A stretch of 64,000 bases of DNA, from NCBI GenBank assembly GCA_025355875.1, contig JANXYV010000077.1, positions 1 to 64,000 on the forward strand, read 5' to 3'. The position numbers and the translations under genes are program-made. The notes below the pieces were generated by a model that saw only the letters and a list, made by a program, of their open reading frames with translations, was not told the origin of the DNA and searched no databases. Of the stretch, positions 1 through 9,918 are shown one piece after another (position 1 is the stretch's first letter; every line of letters begins with the position of its first letter). This DNA is from Prolixibacteraceae bacterium (GTDB lineage Bacteria > Bacteroidota > Bacteroidia > Bacteroidales > Prolixibacteraceae).

Positions 1-132
1 AAAAATTGAACCCTGGTCTTTCTGTAAGGAGACTTTCTCTATTAACCAGGGTTTATCTATACCCAAGGCTAATGCAAATATTTGTTCGCTATTCATGCCC
101 CAAAGATAAATTACCCACACCAAACATCATAG

Positions 133-949
133 AGCCAAAAATATGATCTTCTAATTGAAAATAAGAAGGAAGTTTTTCCTGAATTTGAAGATGGAATTAT
201 AAATATTCAAATAAAAATGAAAAAAGAGTTTGTACCACCTAGTCAAGAGCGTAAAACAGTATACATTTATTTGGGTAAAACATTTGAAAACAAGCAGTTA
301 TTTGGAATTGATTGGATACTCTCAAAAATAAAAAAATTGGAATATGTTGATAACTGGTTAACACGATCTCTAGATTTTTTCGAAATTATCGACAAGAAAT
401 AGTCAAAATTAGATGTTTGGCCGTTTAATATTGAATTGATTGGTGATGTTTTTATGCTTTAAATCTGAATATATGGAAGAAATCCCAATTGAAGAATTTG
501 AAGATGACCATCTGAATACTCATGTTATGTTTTTGAAAGAATTTCCGTTTAAAGAATCTGATATAAAAGACGATATTCCCAATCGATTTATCTACTATTC
601 GGATAAAGGATTATGCCTTTTGTCGGACAAGAATGCTGTTGAAGGATCTGATAAGAAAGTAATTTTCCTAAATTCAGCCCCCATGCGTTCCGAAGATGTT
701 CGTGAATTTGCCCGCAAACGAATTGATTTTCCAATGACTGACCAAAAATGGCAAGTCATTGATGTGGCAATGGGTAAATACTGGAACAACCGGAAGATAG
801 GCTCATGGATTTCCAATGAAGATATGGCAGGAGCCATTTTCAAGCATTGCGAACGAGAAAAGATGTTTATTTTGCGGGAACAAATATTGAAAATTTCCAA
901 CAAAATCTGGGTCTACCTTGAAATGAAGGGGAGATTGATTTATCATTGA
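133..949 (+). pseudogene. Possible decayed hypothetical gene (ORFs 217-402 and 440-949)
   Basis: Frame of ORF 217-402 is open from the stop at 130-132, is interrupted by TAG at 400-402, continues as SKLDVWPFNIELIGDVFML to TAA at 460, then coding-like sequence resumes in another frame (KSEYMEEIPIEEFEDDHLN...). No family recognised. Confidence 0.4.
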
Positions 950-1019
950 AAATCACAATTCTTCCACTGATATGATTTGTTTTTAACCCGTAACAAGAAA
1001 CCCGCAACCCGCAACATCT

Positions 1020-1574
1020 CTACATCCCCAATTCCTCGCTGATCTCCTGCATAGCGAACAAAGCCAGTTCAGCAAAATCCTGAATCGGGATTCCAATCAG
1101 TTCACATTCCAGGATGGTTTCACGATTGACAGAAGCGGCAAAGGCTCTTTCTTTCATGCGTTTGGTGATGGATTTGGTTTTTACCGAAGCCAGTTTTTTA
1201 TCGGGATAAACCATTGCTGTGGCCATGATCAGACCGGTAATCGTTTCGCCGGCGGCTAAAGCACGTTGAAATACGGTAGTCCGTTCCTTTCCGCTTGCCG
1301 TTTCGTTGTGCATCACGATGGCATCGACCGCTTCCGAAGGAAGCAAGCCATCAAGCATTCCTGCTGCGTGCGATCCATGTTTGTACATATCGCCATGGGT
1401 CACTTCCACATCAATGTCGTGCAGCAATCCGGCCAAACTCCATTCTTCTTCATCTTCGCCAAACTTCCGGGCCAGGGCGCGTAAAACTGCTTCGCTGGCC
1501 AGACAGTGTTTGATCATATTTGCATTTTGAATGTGTTGATTCAAAAGTTTCAATGCATTTTCGCGTGAAATCAT
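1020..1574 (-). CDS. HD/HDIG domain-containing hydrolase
   Basis: MISRENALKLLNQHIQNANMIKHCLASEAVLRALARKFGEDEEEWSLAGLLHDIDVE: HD motif (LLHDID). Start placed at internal Met rather than ORF start 1694. Confidence 0.8.
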   Translation of the reverse strand: MISRENALKLLNQHIQNANMIKHCLASEAVLRALARKFGEDEEEWSLAGLLHDIDVEVTHGDMYKHGSHAAGMLDGLLPSEAVDAIVMHNETASGKERTTVFQRALAAGETITGLIMATAMVYPDKKLASVKTKSITKRMKERAFAASVNRETILECELIGIPIQDFAELALFAMQEISEELGM

Positions 1575-1621
1575 TTCAGGTCGTTTATTTTTACAGCTGC
1601 AAAATAGCAAAAACAAATACC

Positions 1622-2083
1622 ATGGCTTTCGAAATCGAACACAAATTTTTGGTCGATGTAACCAAATGGTCGCCCACTGATCGCGGAACTTCAATCATAC
1701 AGGCTTATTTGGGATTATACCCATCCCCGACCGTCCGAATCCGGATTGCCGGCGAACGTGCCTTCCTTACTATTAAAGGCCTTTCGGAAACCATTTCCCG
1801 CCCGGAATTCGAATACGAAGTGCCTATCGATGATGCCAGGGAAATGCTGAAACTGGCCATTTCGAACCCTGTAGAGAAAACCCGCTACGAGGTAATCCAT
1901 GGAGGACTTCTTTGGGAAGTGGATGTATTTTCAGGAAAAAGTGCGGGTTTGGTCATGGCTGAAATCGAGCTGGACTCGATAAATCAGGAGTTTTCTTTGC
2001 CTGATTGGGTATTGGAGGAAGTTTCGGATGATGGAAGATATTACAATTCTTATCTTTCGGGCTGCCCTTTTTCTGAATGGTGA
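1622..2083 (+). CDS. CYTH domain-containing protein
   Basis: N-terminal EIEHKFLV (ExExK motif) and VRIRIAGERAFLTIKG typical of CYTH/triphosphate tunnel enzymes; start at 1622. Confidence 0.85.
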   Translation: MAFEIEHKFLVDVTKWSPTDRGTSIIQAYLGLYPSPTVRIRIAGERAFLTIKGLSETISRPEFEYEVPIDDAREMLKLAISNPVEKTRYEVIHGGLLWEVDVFSGKSAGLVMAEIELDSINQEFSLPDWVLEEVSDDGRYYNSYLSGCPFSEW

Positions 2084-2164
2084 CCATCATGGCCTGATTT
2101 TTGAGTTGCCGCACAACAACATCACCGAAAAATCGTTTTACGATTGCCAATTAACCAATCAAAT

Positions 2165-4156
2165 ATGCAGCGTAATATACTTTTTGCAGGATTATTAATC
2201 CTGATAAATCTTCAGATATTTGCCGAATCCAATCCGGTTATCAAAAAAAAAGAAAAGGTCATCAATCCACAAGATTCAGTAAGTTTAAGCATTAATTACC
2301 TGAAAAAACATGTTCAAGCCAGCAAAGACTGGCAAATCGAAAACCCTGAAATTCAACGTACTGTTACCGGATTGATCCATTTTGCCGAAGATGAACGCAT
2401 TGACAGCATTCTGATCAAACTGGATAAATTCCAGCAGAATGGCGACTTCAAATACATCAATCGTTCCCCTTCTGAGGTGAAAGATTCGCTGAAATTACCC
2501 GGATATCTGGCATATCCCACGATTCTGGAGAAGATGAAAAAGCTCGACCGGGCCATTTGGCATGGGGTGGATATGAAAACTATTCCGCTTCCTGAACATT
2601 TGAAAAATACTTCAGAAAACAAAATTTTGCCTATTGCCGAAGGAGATGAACATGCAATCCTTAAAATAACAAAAATCCAGCTGCCCGACAGTTTGGTAAA
2701 CGTAAATGCCAATCCTGATCCAAACTCGAAAGCGCCCAACGACTTTAACCGGATCAGGAAAAGGCAGGCACTGCGAACTCAGATACTTGAGCAGGCACGT
2801 CAGGAATACAATGGACGAGTTGAGCAAATGAATCTCGATTCGGCGATTATCGCTTACCGTCGGTATGCAGTCAGAGTGTATTCCGATTCACTGCAGACCC
2901 AGTTGCACGATTCTTTAGTGACCCATAACAACCTGATCCTGATTAATTACAACGATTCGGTGGTTCGATCAGTCAACGATTCGATTAAATTCTATGTACA
3001 AACCCTGCAACGTTTTGCGCAAAAAGATTCAGTAGAGGTATGGGTTCAAAGTCTTACCGGAAAACCCACCCAAATCTGGCTTCGCAACAACCAGCGTTCG
3101 GTGAACCGGATGTATATCAAAAATGTGCAAAACGATTCGATCGGCATCCAACTCATGAACCTGGACAAACATGGTCTCGGGATTGCCATTGAAGACAATG
3201 TGAGTTTCGACCGAATCGCCCAGAAAAAACTTCGCGATATCAAATTCGAGAAATTTACACCGGAACACAAATTGACTAAAATACAGAAGAAATACACTGT
3301 TCTCGCTCCCTGGGATTACGGTGGATATGGTCACCTTGGGTTTTCACAAACTTACCTCAATAACTGGAAAGCCGGGGGAAACAGCTCCTTTGCCTTTCTG
3401 ATGGTTTTGAAGGGCTATGCGAATTATTCGAACAGTAAAATCAAATGGGAAAACTATGGAGAAATCCGCGATGGATGGATCAGACAAGGCGGAGGCATTG
3501 ATCAGACCCAAAAAAATGATGATAAGCTGGAGTTGATCACACGACTGGGATTTGTCGCCTATAAGAAATGGTATTACAGCACAGAAATCGATTATGTGAC
3601 TCAGTTTTTCAACGGATACAACTATCCTGATAAAAGTGTTTTGATTTCAACGTTCATGTCGCCGTCAAAAACCATGTACAAGCTGGGTTTTGATTATAAA
3701 CCCAACAAGAACTTTTCCCTGTTCCTGTCGCCATTCACTGCAAAACACGTTTTTGTTAAAGATACAGTGCGCGTCGACCAGACCAGATACGGGATTTCAG
3801 AGCATAGCCGCAGTCTTTGGGAGCCTGGGTTGAATACAGATCTGAGATACAGAATTAACCTGAATCCGCATATAAATTATGAAACTAAATACAAGATGTT
3901 TCTCAATTACCAGGAACCATTCAGAAAGGTGGACCTGAACTGGGAAAACACAATCATTGCACAACTGACCGACCGGATAAACATGACTTTTAATTTTTAT
4001 TTGCTGTACGACTCGAATGTAACTTTTCCTACCGGCGACCTTGGGGCTGACGGAAAAGAAATCTACAAAGCCAAATGGCAAACCAAAGAAATGATGACCA
4101 TCGGCTTTTCATATAAAATTGACCGGCACATTTATTCGCGGAAGAAGTTGAATTAG
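2165..4156 (+). CDS. DUF3078 domain-containing secreted/outer-membrane protein
   Basis: Signal peptide; WDYGGYGHLGFSQTYLNNWKAGGNSSFAF...YSNSKIKWENYGEIRDGWIRQG typical of Bacteroidota DUF3078. Confidence 0.7.
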   Translation: MQRNILFAGLLILINLQIFAESNPVIKKKEKVINPQDSVSLSINYLKKHVQASKDWQIENPEIQRTVTGLIHFAEDERIDSILIKLDKFQQNGDFKYINRSPSEVKDSLKLPGYLAYPTILEKMKKLDRAIWHGVDMKTIPLPEHLKNTSENKILPIAEGDEHAILKITKIQLPDSLVNVNANPDPNSKAPNDFNRIRKRQALRTQILEQARQEYNGRVEQMNLDSAIIAYRRYAVRVYSDSLQTQLHDSLVTHNNLILINYNDSVVRSVNDSIKFYVQTLQRFAQKDSVEVWVQSLTGKPTQIWLRNNQRSVNRMYIKNVQNDSIGIQLMNLDKHGLGIAIEDNVSFDRIAQKKLRDIKFEKFTPEHKLTKIQKKYTVLAPWDYGGYGHLGFSQTYLNNWKAGGNSSFAFLMVLKGYANYSNSKIKWENYGEIRDGWIRQGGGIDQTQKNDDKLELITRLGFVAYKKWYYSTEIDYVTQFFNGYNYPDKSVLISTFMSPSKTMYKLGFDYKPNKNFSLFLSPFTAKHVFVKDTVRVDQTRYGISEHSRSLWEPGLNTDLRYRINLNPHINYETKYKMFLNYQEPFRKVDLNWENTIIAQLTDRINMTFNFYLLYDSNVTFPTGDLGADGKEIYKAKWQTKEMMTIGFSYKIDRHIYSRKKLN

Positions 4157-4409
4157 GAAAGTGGTCAGAATTCAGGACAACATGAATTCGAACCTTGGAG
4201 CTACGTCAAGAATCGTCATTGGTGGTCATTAGCTTCGCGGCATTGGTAATTTCATCCTTATGGAAGAGAATCATCGAAAACTATCGACCTCCGAAAACCA
4301 GGATGACCCAGTATTTCCTTTTTCCTGATATCTATTTTCCACCGCCTTTTCCCGCCTGACTTAAATTACGCTATATTTGACAACAATTCATTTCATATAA
4401 ACAGAAACG

Positions 4410-4796
4410 ATGAAAACTTACAAAAAATACTTCAAGATTACTGCTGCTCCTGCCGACGTTTATAATGCGCTGACCAACAAAGCTATGCTGGAAATATGGA
4501 CTGGTGAAGATGCCGTCATGGAACCGGAAGCCGGTACTGAATTTTCGCTTTGGGAAGAAAGCATTAATGGCCTGAACCTCGAATTTGAGAAAGACCACAA
4601 AATTGTCCAGGAATGGTATTTTGGAGAGGAAGACGAAGACAAAAAGTCGATTGTGACTATCAAACTTCATCCGGACAAAAAAGGCACCATCATGGAAGTG
4701 GTCCAGACGAACGTTCCGGACGAAGCCTACCGAAACATCGCTGAAGGCTGGGAAGAAGACTATTATCAGGGATTGAATGAGTTGTTTGAACAATAA
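4410..4796 (+). CDS. START-like/SRPBCC (AHSA1-type) domain protein
   Basis: KYFKITAAPADVYNALTNKAMLEIWTGEDAVMEPEAGTEFSLWEESI ligand-binding fold pattern. Confidence 0.75.
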   Translation: MKTYKKYFKITAAPADVYNALTNKAMLEIWTGEDAVMEPEAGTEFSLWEESINGLNLEFEKDHKIVQEWYFGEEDEDKKSIVTIKLHPDKKGTIMEVVQTNVPDEAYRNIAEGWEEDYYQGLNELFEQ

Positions 4797-4858
4797 AATC
4801 AGGAAAAAGGAAAAAGTAATTCATCATTTGGGAAATTGTAAAAATCAATTTTGAGCGA

Positions 4859-5614
4859 CTAATAACCGCCGTGCAAAAACTCCACTTCCTTGAAATGAAA
4901 CTCGACTATTTTTGCATCCTTAGTGCGGATTTGCAATTGCCCGATTTCATTCACACCGATTATTTCACCTGAGAAAATTCCACTATCCGATTTGAACCGG
5001 TGCATTTCGTTTAGCCGGTAGAGACAGAATATATATTCCTGATTAATTTGATCCTGATCACCCTTGCTTAAAAGGTCGTAATACCAGTTTATTCCTGTTA
5101 AGACCCGGGTCAGGATGATTTCGCAATCGAAGTGCTCATTTGTCAGCAATTTCAGAGAAACCGGATTGGGTGCATCGCTTACAAAAACAGTTTGGTTCAC
5201 ATTCAGTCCAATGCCAACTACCGAGTTTCTGATCGAACCGCTCATGATTGAGTTTTCGATCAGGATACCGCCCAGTTTCTGATTACCTGCATAAATATCG
5301 TTCGGCCACTTGATTTTAAGTTGGCCAACATACTCATGCAAAGCTTTGTAAATACCCAAAGTGACCACTTTCGATATCATAAACTGGTGGCGGATTTCAA
5401 GAAAATCAGGATAAAGTATCATCGAAAAGGTAAGATTTTCCCCAGGTTCGCTTTCCCAACTGTTTCTCAGTTGCCCACGACCGGCCGATTGTTCGTATGC
5501 CAAAAAGACAGTACCTTCAGGTAAGTCCTTAAGTCTGATTTGCTGCTTGGCATAGTTGTTGGTAGAGTCTGTGTTTTGAATGCGGACAATATGGTTTGAA
5601 AGGTTTGGTTCCAT
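4859..5614 (-). CDS. birA: Biotin--[acetyl-CoA-carboxylase] ligase
   Basis: STNNYAKQ..., EQSAGRGQLRNSWESEPGENLTFSMIL, IKWPNDIYAGNQKLGGILIEN. Confidence 0.9.
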   Translation of the reverse strand: MEPNLSNHIVRIQNTDSTNNYAKQQIRLKDLPEGTVFLAYEQSAGRGQLRNSWESEPGENLTFSMILYPDFLEIRHQFMISKVVTLGIYKALHEYVGQLKIKWPNDIYAGNQKLGGILIENSIMSGSIRNSVVGIGLNVNQTVFVSDAPNPVSLKLLTNEHFDCEIILTRVLTGINWYYDLLSKGDQDQINQEYIFCLYRLNEMHRFKSDSGIFSGEIIGVNEIGQLQIRTKDAKIVEFHFKEVEFLHGGY

Positions 5615-5704
5615 TGAGCTACAAGCTACATTAAATTTGCATTTCCTTATTGCGACTTAAATTTCAGCATACAAGTTTAATCACATCTTATCAAGTAAAA
5701 AATT

Positions 5705-5712
5705 TATCTTTG
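5705..5712 (+). promoter_or_regulatory. Bacteroidota-type -7 box (TATCTTTG)
   Basis: Matches TAnnTTTG 18 nt upstream of rsfS start. Confidence 0.45.
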
Positions 5713-5729
5713 CAGTCTAATCAAAATTT

Positions 5730-6107
5730 ATGAATAAAATCAGTAAAGAAACTGAAACTGAACATTTGATCGATGCTATTGTTGAAGGAATTCAAAGAAA
5801 AAAAGGGATTGACATCGTCAAAATCGACTTAACAAAAATCAATCATTCCGAATGTAAATATTTTATTATTTGCCACGGAAACTCAAATACACAAGTTGAT
5901 GCGATAGCCCATTCGGTTGAAGAAACTGTAACAGAACTCATCAACGAAAAGGCCTGGCATATTGATGGCTACCGGAATTCAATCTGGATTTTGCTCGACT
6001 ATGCCGACATCATGGTTCATGTTTTTCAGAGAGATTCTCGTCAGTTTTACGATCTCGAGAATCTTTGGGCAGATGCCCGCATTGAATTAATAAAAGAAGA
6101 TAACTAA
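5730..6107 (+). CDS. rsfS: Ribosome silencing factor RsfS
   Basis: CKYFIICHGNSNTQVDAIAHSVEE...WHIDGYRNSIWILLDYADIMVHVFQRDSRQFYDLENLWADA. Confidence 0.92.
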   Translation: MNKISKETETEHLIDAIVEGIQRKKGIDIVKIDLTKINHSECKYFIICHGNSNTQVDAIAHSVEETVTELINEKAWHIDGYRNSIWILLDYADIMVHVFQRDSRQFYDLENLWADARIELIKEDN

Positions 6108-6114
6108 ATACAAA

Positions 6115-8160
6115 ATGGCAGAGAACAAGAATAATAAAGAAAATAAAGAAAAAGAAAAGCCCAGTTTTGGCTCTATGCGTCAAATGAGCAAAGCTCCTAA
6201 AATTAACCCTTACTGGATTTACGGTGTGGTCATTATCGCATTTCTGGCCATTCAATGGTTCACTATGGGGTCCGGACCGTCGAAGACTACCTGGTTTGAG
6301 GTAAAAAACACCATGTTTAAAGATCAGGATATTCAGAAAGTAGTGGTGGTCAATGGAAAAGACGCTCAGATATATCTGAAAGAGGGCAGTTTTGACAAAT
6401 ACAAAAGCAAAATGGAGACTGGGTTTAATGTTCCCAGCAAAGCCGGTCCACATTTTCATTTCGCGATCGGATCGTTCGATTCGTTCAAGGCTGATGTCAA
6501 GGAATCTCAAACGGCTTACGGAACATCCGAATTTGGAATCGAAAGCGAGGAAGTACACAACTACCTCGGTGAACTTCTGAATTGGATCCTGCCATTTGCG
6601 ATTATCATCTTGCTTTGGTGGTGGATTTTTAAACGAATGAGCAAAGGTACCGGTGGCGGTGGTGCCGGAAACATATTCAATGTAGGTAAATCACAGGCCA
6701 AAGTTTTCGATAAAGATTCCAGAGTTTCAAATACTTTCAAGGATGTGGCCGGATTGGCTGAAGCCAAGCAGGAAGTGGAAGAAATTGTTGACTTCCTGAA
6801 AAGTCCGACAAAATTCACTAAACTCGGCGGAAAAATTCCGAAAGGCGCACTGCTGGTTGGTCCTCCCGGAACCGGGAAAACATTGCTCGCCAAGGCAGTA
6901 GCAGGCGAAGCCAATGTTCCGTTCTTCTCGATGTCGGGTTCCGATTTTGTTGAAATGTTTGTCGGAGTTGGCGCTTCCCGGGTTCGCGACCTGTTTAAAC
7001 AGGCCAAAGAAAAAGCGCCCTGCATCGTGTTTATCGAGGAGATTGATGCTATAGGCCGGGCTCGAGGGAAAAACCCAAATTTCGGATCGAACGACGAACG
7101 CGAAAATACGCTCAACCAGCTTTTAACTGAAATGGACGGTTTTGATACCAATTCAGGAGTAATTATTCTTGCAGCCACTAACCGGGCCGATATGCTCGAC
7201 CGGGCTTTGATGCGTGCCGGACGATTCGACCGCCAAATCCACGTTGAACTTCCCGATCTGAACGAACGCGAAGAAATATTCATGGTACACCTGAGACCCA
7301 TTAAGCTTTCTCCTGAAGTTGAACCTGCCTTTCTGGCCAAACAAACACCCGGATTTTCGGGAGCCGACATTGCCAACGTCTGCAACGAATCGGCACTGAT
7401 TGCAGCTCGCAAAAATAAAGACATTGTTGAAAAACAAGATTTTCTGGACGCAGTCGATCGCATCGTCGGCGGTCTTGAAAAGAAAAATAAAATCATTTCG
7501 GTAGATGAAAAGAAGCGGATTGCCTATCACGAAGCGGGACATGCCACTATCAGCTGGCTGCTAGAACACGCCCATCCACTGGTAAAAGTTACCATCGTTC
7601 CGCGCGGAAAAGCATTGGGCGCTGCATGGTATCTTCCTGAAGAACGCTCGATTACTACCAAAGACCAGTTGCTCGACGAAATGTGTTCGGCATTGGGCGG
7701 AAGGGCTGCCGAAGAGATTGCCTTTAAAAGCATTTCTTCCGGGGCACAAAACGATCTCGAAAAAGTGACCAAGCAATCTTATGCGATGGTAAGTATTTTC
7801 GGCATGAGCGAAAAGGTGGGTAATGTTAGTTTTTACGATTCTTCAGGCCAGAACGAATATGGGTTTACCAAACCATACAGTGAAAAAACTGCAGAACTCA
7901 TTGATTCGGAATCAAAGCTTCTGATTGAAGCACAATATGTACGGGCCCTCGAAATACTAAATAAATATAAGGAAGGACACCAGAAACTGTCAGAATTGCT
8001 GTTGGAAAAAGAAGTCATTTTCAGCGAGGATCTTGAAAATGTATTCGGAAAACGTAAATGGGAAAAAACCCTGATGGTAGCCGAAACTAAAAAAGAAGTA
8101 GTAGCTGAACTTCCGAAAAAAACTGACGCCGACACCGACACTGAAGCTGTTTCAGCCTGA
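6115..8160 (+). CDS. ftsH: ATP-dependent zinc metalloprotease FtsH
   Basis: Two N-terminal TM segments, Walker [17 protein letters not shown] zinc site. Confidence 0.97.
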   Translation: MAENKNNKENKEKEKPSFGSMRQMSKAPKINPYWIYGVVIIAFLAIQWFTMGSGPSKTTWFEVKNTMFKDQDIQKVVVVNGKDAQIYLKEGSFDKYKSKMETGFNVPSKAGPHFHFAIGSFDSFKADVKESQTAYGTSEFGIESEEVHNYLGELLNWILPFAIIILLWWWIFKRMSKGTGGGGAGNIFNVGKSQAKVFDKDSRVSNTFKDVAGLAEAKQEVEEIVDFLKSPTKFTKLGGKIPKGALLVGPPGTGKTLLAKAVAGEANVPFFSMSGSDFVEMFVGVGASRVRDLFKQAKEKAPCIVFIEEIDAIGRARGKNPNFGSNDERENTLNQLLTEMDGFDTNSGVIILAATNRADMLDRALMRAGRFDRQIHVELPDLNEREEIFMVHLRPIKLSPEVEPAFLAKQTPGFSGADIANVCNESALIAARKNKDIVEKQDFLDAVDRIVGGLEKKNKIISVDEKKRIAYHEAGHATISWLLEHAHPLVKVTIVPRGKALGAAWYLPEERSITTKDQLLDEMCSALGGRAAEEIAFKSISSGAQNDLEKVTKQSYAMVSIFGMSEKVGNVSFYDSSGQNEYGFTKPYSEKTAELIDSESKLLIEAQYVRALEILNKYKEGHQKLSELLLEKEVIFSEDLENVFGKRKWEKTLMVAETKKEVVAELPKKTDADTDTEAVSA

Positions 8161-8795
8161 TGGGAACATCCAGAGATCATATTTTGGCCCGACTGAAGGC
8201 CGCCCAGGAAAAAAGAGGTGAAATCGGGGAAACAATCCCCGATTTCACCTCTCCTATTTACCATCCGCTCAATGAGTCATTCAGCCAGGAATTTAAAACC
8301 AATCTGGAAATGATTGGCGGAGAAGTGATTCTTTGCCACTCAAAAACTGAAGTTGCAGATCACATCCTGCGGATTTGCACTGAAAAAAATCAGGACAAGC
8401 TGTTTTGCAGGAATCCCGAACTCAGCGGACTACTTGTTGGAAAAATTGAAATCCATTCCACGGCAAGTGAATTTCTGACCCTGAATATCGGACTTACCGG
8501 TTGCGAATTCCTGGTTGCGCATCTTGGTTCAGTATTGGTAAGCTCAGCTCAAATTTCCGGACGAAGGCTCAATGTCTTTCCTGAAACCCACCTTGTGGTT
8601 GCCCACAAGTCGCAACTGACCGGATATTTAGACGAGGCGATGGAAAAACTTCAGAATAAATATAAAAATAACTTACCTTCGTTGATCAGCAACATCACCG
8701 GACCCAGCCGAACAGCCGATATCGAGAAAACTTTGGTTATGGGAATGCATGGTCCAAAGTCGCTGATTGTCCTTATTTCTGAAGAATCGATTTAA
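8160..8795 (+). CDS. LUD (lactate utilisation, LutC/YkgG-type) domain protein
   Basis: LTGCEFLVAHLGSVLVSS...FPETHLVVAHKSQL...ISNITGPSRTADIEKTLVMGMHGPKSLIVLI; 1-nt overlap with ftsH stop. Confidence 0.88.
   Translation: MGTSRDHILARLKAAQEKRGEIGETIPDFTSPIYHPLNESFSQEFKTNLEMIGGEVILCHSKTEVADHILRICTEKNQDKLFCRNPELSGLLVGKIEIHSTASEFLTLNIGLTGCEFLVAHLGSVLVSSAQISGRRLNVFPETHLVVAHKSQLTGYLDEAMEKLQNKYKNNLPSLISNITGPSRTADIEKTLVMGMHGPKSLIVLISEESI
8214..8252. repeat. Perfect inverted repeat (17-bp arms, 5-nt loop) inside the LUD CDS
   Basis: AGAGGTGAAATCGGGGA-AACAA-TCCCCGATTTCACCTCT; arms are exact reverse complements. Confidence 0.97.
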
Positions 8796-8805
8796 AAATT
8801 GCCAT

Positions 8806-9012
8806 ATGGAAAAAGATTGGGTTTGTGTATTTCATACTGATCAGAGTTATCAGGCTGAAATTGCCAAAGAGATACTTGAAAACGAAGAGATTGAATGTGT
8901 TGTTCTGAATGAGCACGACTCGATATTCCCTTCAATTGGCGAAATAGAAGTCTGGGTACATCAGGATTTTAATCTCAAATCAACCGAACTTTTAAAAGAT
9001 CTAATCCTTTGA
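8806..9012 (+). CDS. DUF2007-type putative signal-transducing protein
   Basis: VCVFHTDQSYQAEIAKEILENEEIECVVLNEHDS... typical DUF2007; start at 8806. Confidence 0.75.
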   Translation: MEKDWVCVFHTDQSYQAEIAKEILENEEIECVVLNEHDSIFPSIGEIEVWVHQDFNLKSTELLKDLIL

Positions 9013-9833
9013 AGAAATTAGTTACCCGAACTATTACCGGAATCGCTCTGGTTTTAGTGATGCTAACTGCAATTATTGCAAGCTCTTACAGTTATGCCCT
9101 GTTATTTTTGCTTATTCTGTATCGTGGAATTGCAGAATACTCAGATCTTTTCAAGGAAACGGAAGTTCGGCCCAACCGGGTTTTGAGTTATGGCATTTCG
9201 ATACTTCTATTTGCAGCTTCATTTCTGATTGCGCAGGGAATTCTTGAAACAAAATATCTTTTTGTCCTCTTCCCGATGTTTCAGATCGTCATGGCTGCCG
9301 AACTTTACCGCAAAAAAGAAAAACCCCTGGAGAACCTTGCTGCAACCTTCTTCAGCATTATTTATCTTGCCATTCCTTTGTCACTGATCAACTTCCTGGT
9401 ATTTCCTGAAATACTTCCCGGGAAAATATATACCCCAAAATTGCTGATTGCCCTATTTTGTCTGATCTGGATTTACGATTCAGGAGCTTACCTGGTAGGA
9501 ATCTCAATCGGAAAACATCGGCTGTTTGAACGTATATCGCCAAAGAAATCTTGGGAAGGCGCAGTCGGCGGGACGATATCGGCTTTGATTGCCGCGTATT
9601 TTATATCCGGGTTCATTCCTGAAATTAAATTGGGACATTGGTTTGCCATTGGTTTTCTTACTGTGATCTCAGCCACTTTTGGCGACCTGACCGAATCGAT
9701 GCTGAAACGGTATTTTGGCATCAAAGACAGCGGAAACCTGCTCCCCGGCCATGGAGGAATCCTCGACCGCTTCGACTCATTATTTTTTGCAGCGCCTGTT
9801 TTGGTGTTTTACCTGAAATTGTTTGTGGAATAG
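9009..9833 (+). CDS. cdsA: Phosphatidate cytidylyltransferase
   Basis: C-terminal SPKKSWEGAVGG...GDLTESMLKRYFGIKDSGNLLPGHGGILDRFDSL signature; apparent TTG start overlapping previous stop. Confidence 0.93.
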   Translation: MKKLVTRTITGIALVLVMLTAIIASSYSYALLFLLILYRGIAEYSDLFKETEVRPNRVLSYGISILLFAASFLIAQGILETKYLFVLFPMFQIVMAAELYRKKEKPLENLAATFFSIIYLAIPLSLINFLVFPEILPGKIYTPKLLIALFCLIWIYDSGAYLVGISIGKHRLFERISPKKSWEGAVGGTISALIAAYFISGFIPEIKLGHWFAIGFLTVISATFGDLTESMLKRYFGIKDSGNLLPGHGGILDRFDSLFFAAPVLVFYLKLFVE

Positions 9834-9903
9834 TTTTCAGGGCTAAACAAACTTCCATCTTCACTTAAAATAAGAAATCCTGCATAAAAGCTCAATATTT
9901 TAC

Positions 9904-9911
9904 TATTTTTG
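9904..9911 (+). promoter_or_regulatory. Possible -7 box (TATTTTTG) upstream of psd
   Basis: TAnnTTTG match 8 nt before annotated ATG 9919; near-leaderless if used. Confidence 0.3.
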
Positions 9912-9918
9912 AGCCAAA

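Noticed and set aside
6010-6558. 182-aa minus-strand ORF opposite rsfS/ftsH
   Set aside because: Overlaps two confident genes on the other strand; Phe/Leu-rich shadow translation.
6561-7496. 311-aa antisense ORF opposite ftsH
   Set aside because: Serine/arginine-rich low-complexity translation antisense to a strongly conserved gene; typical shadow ORF.
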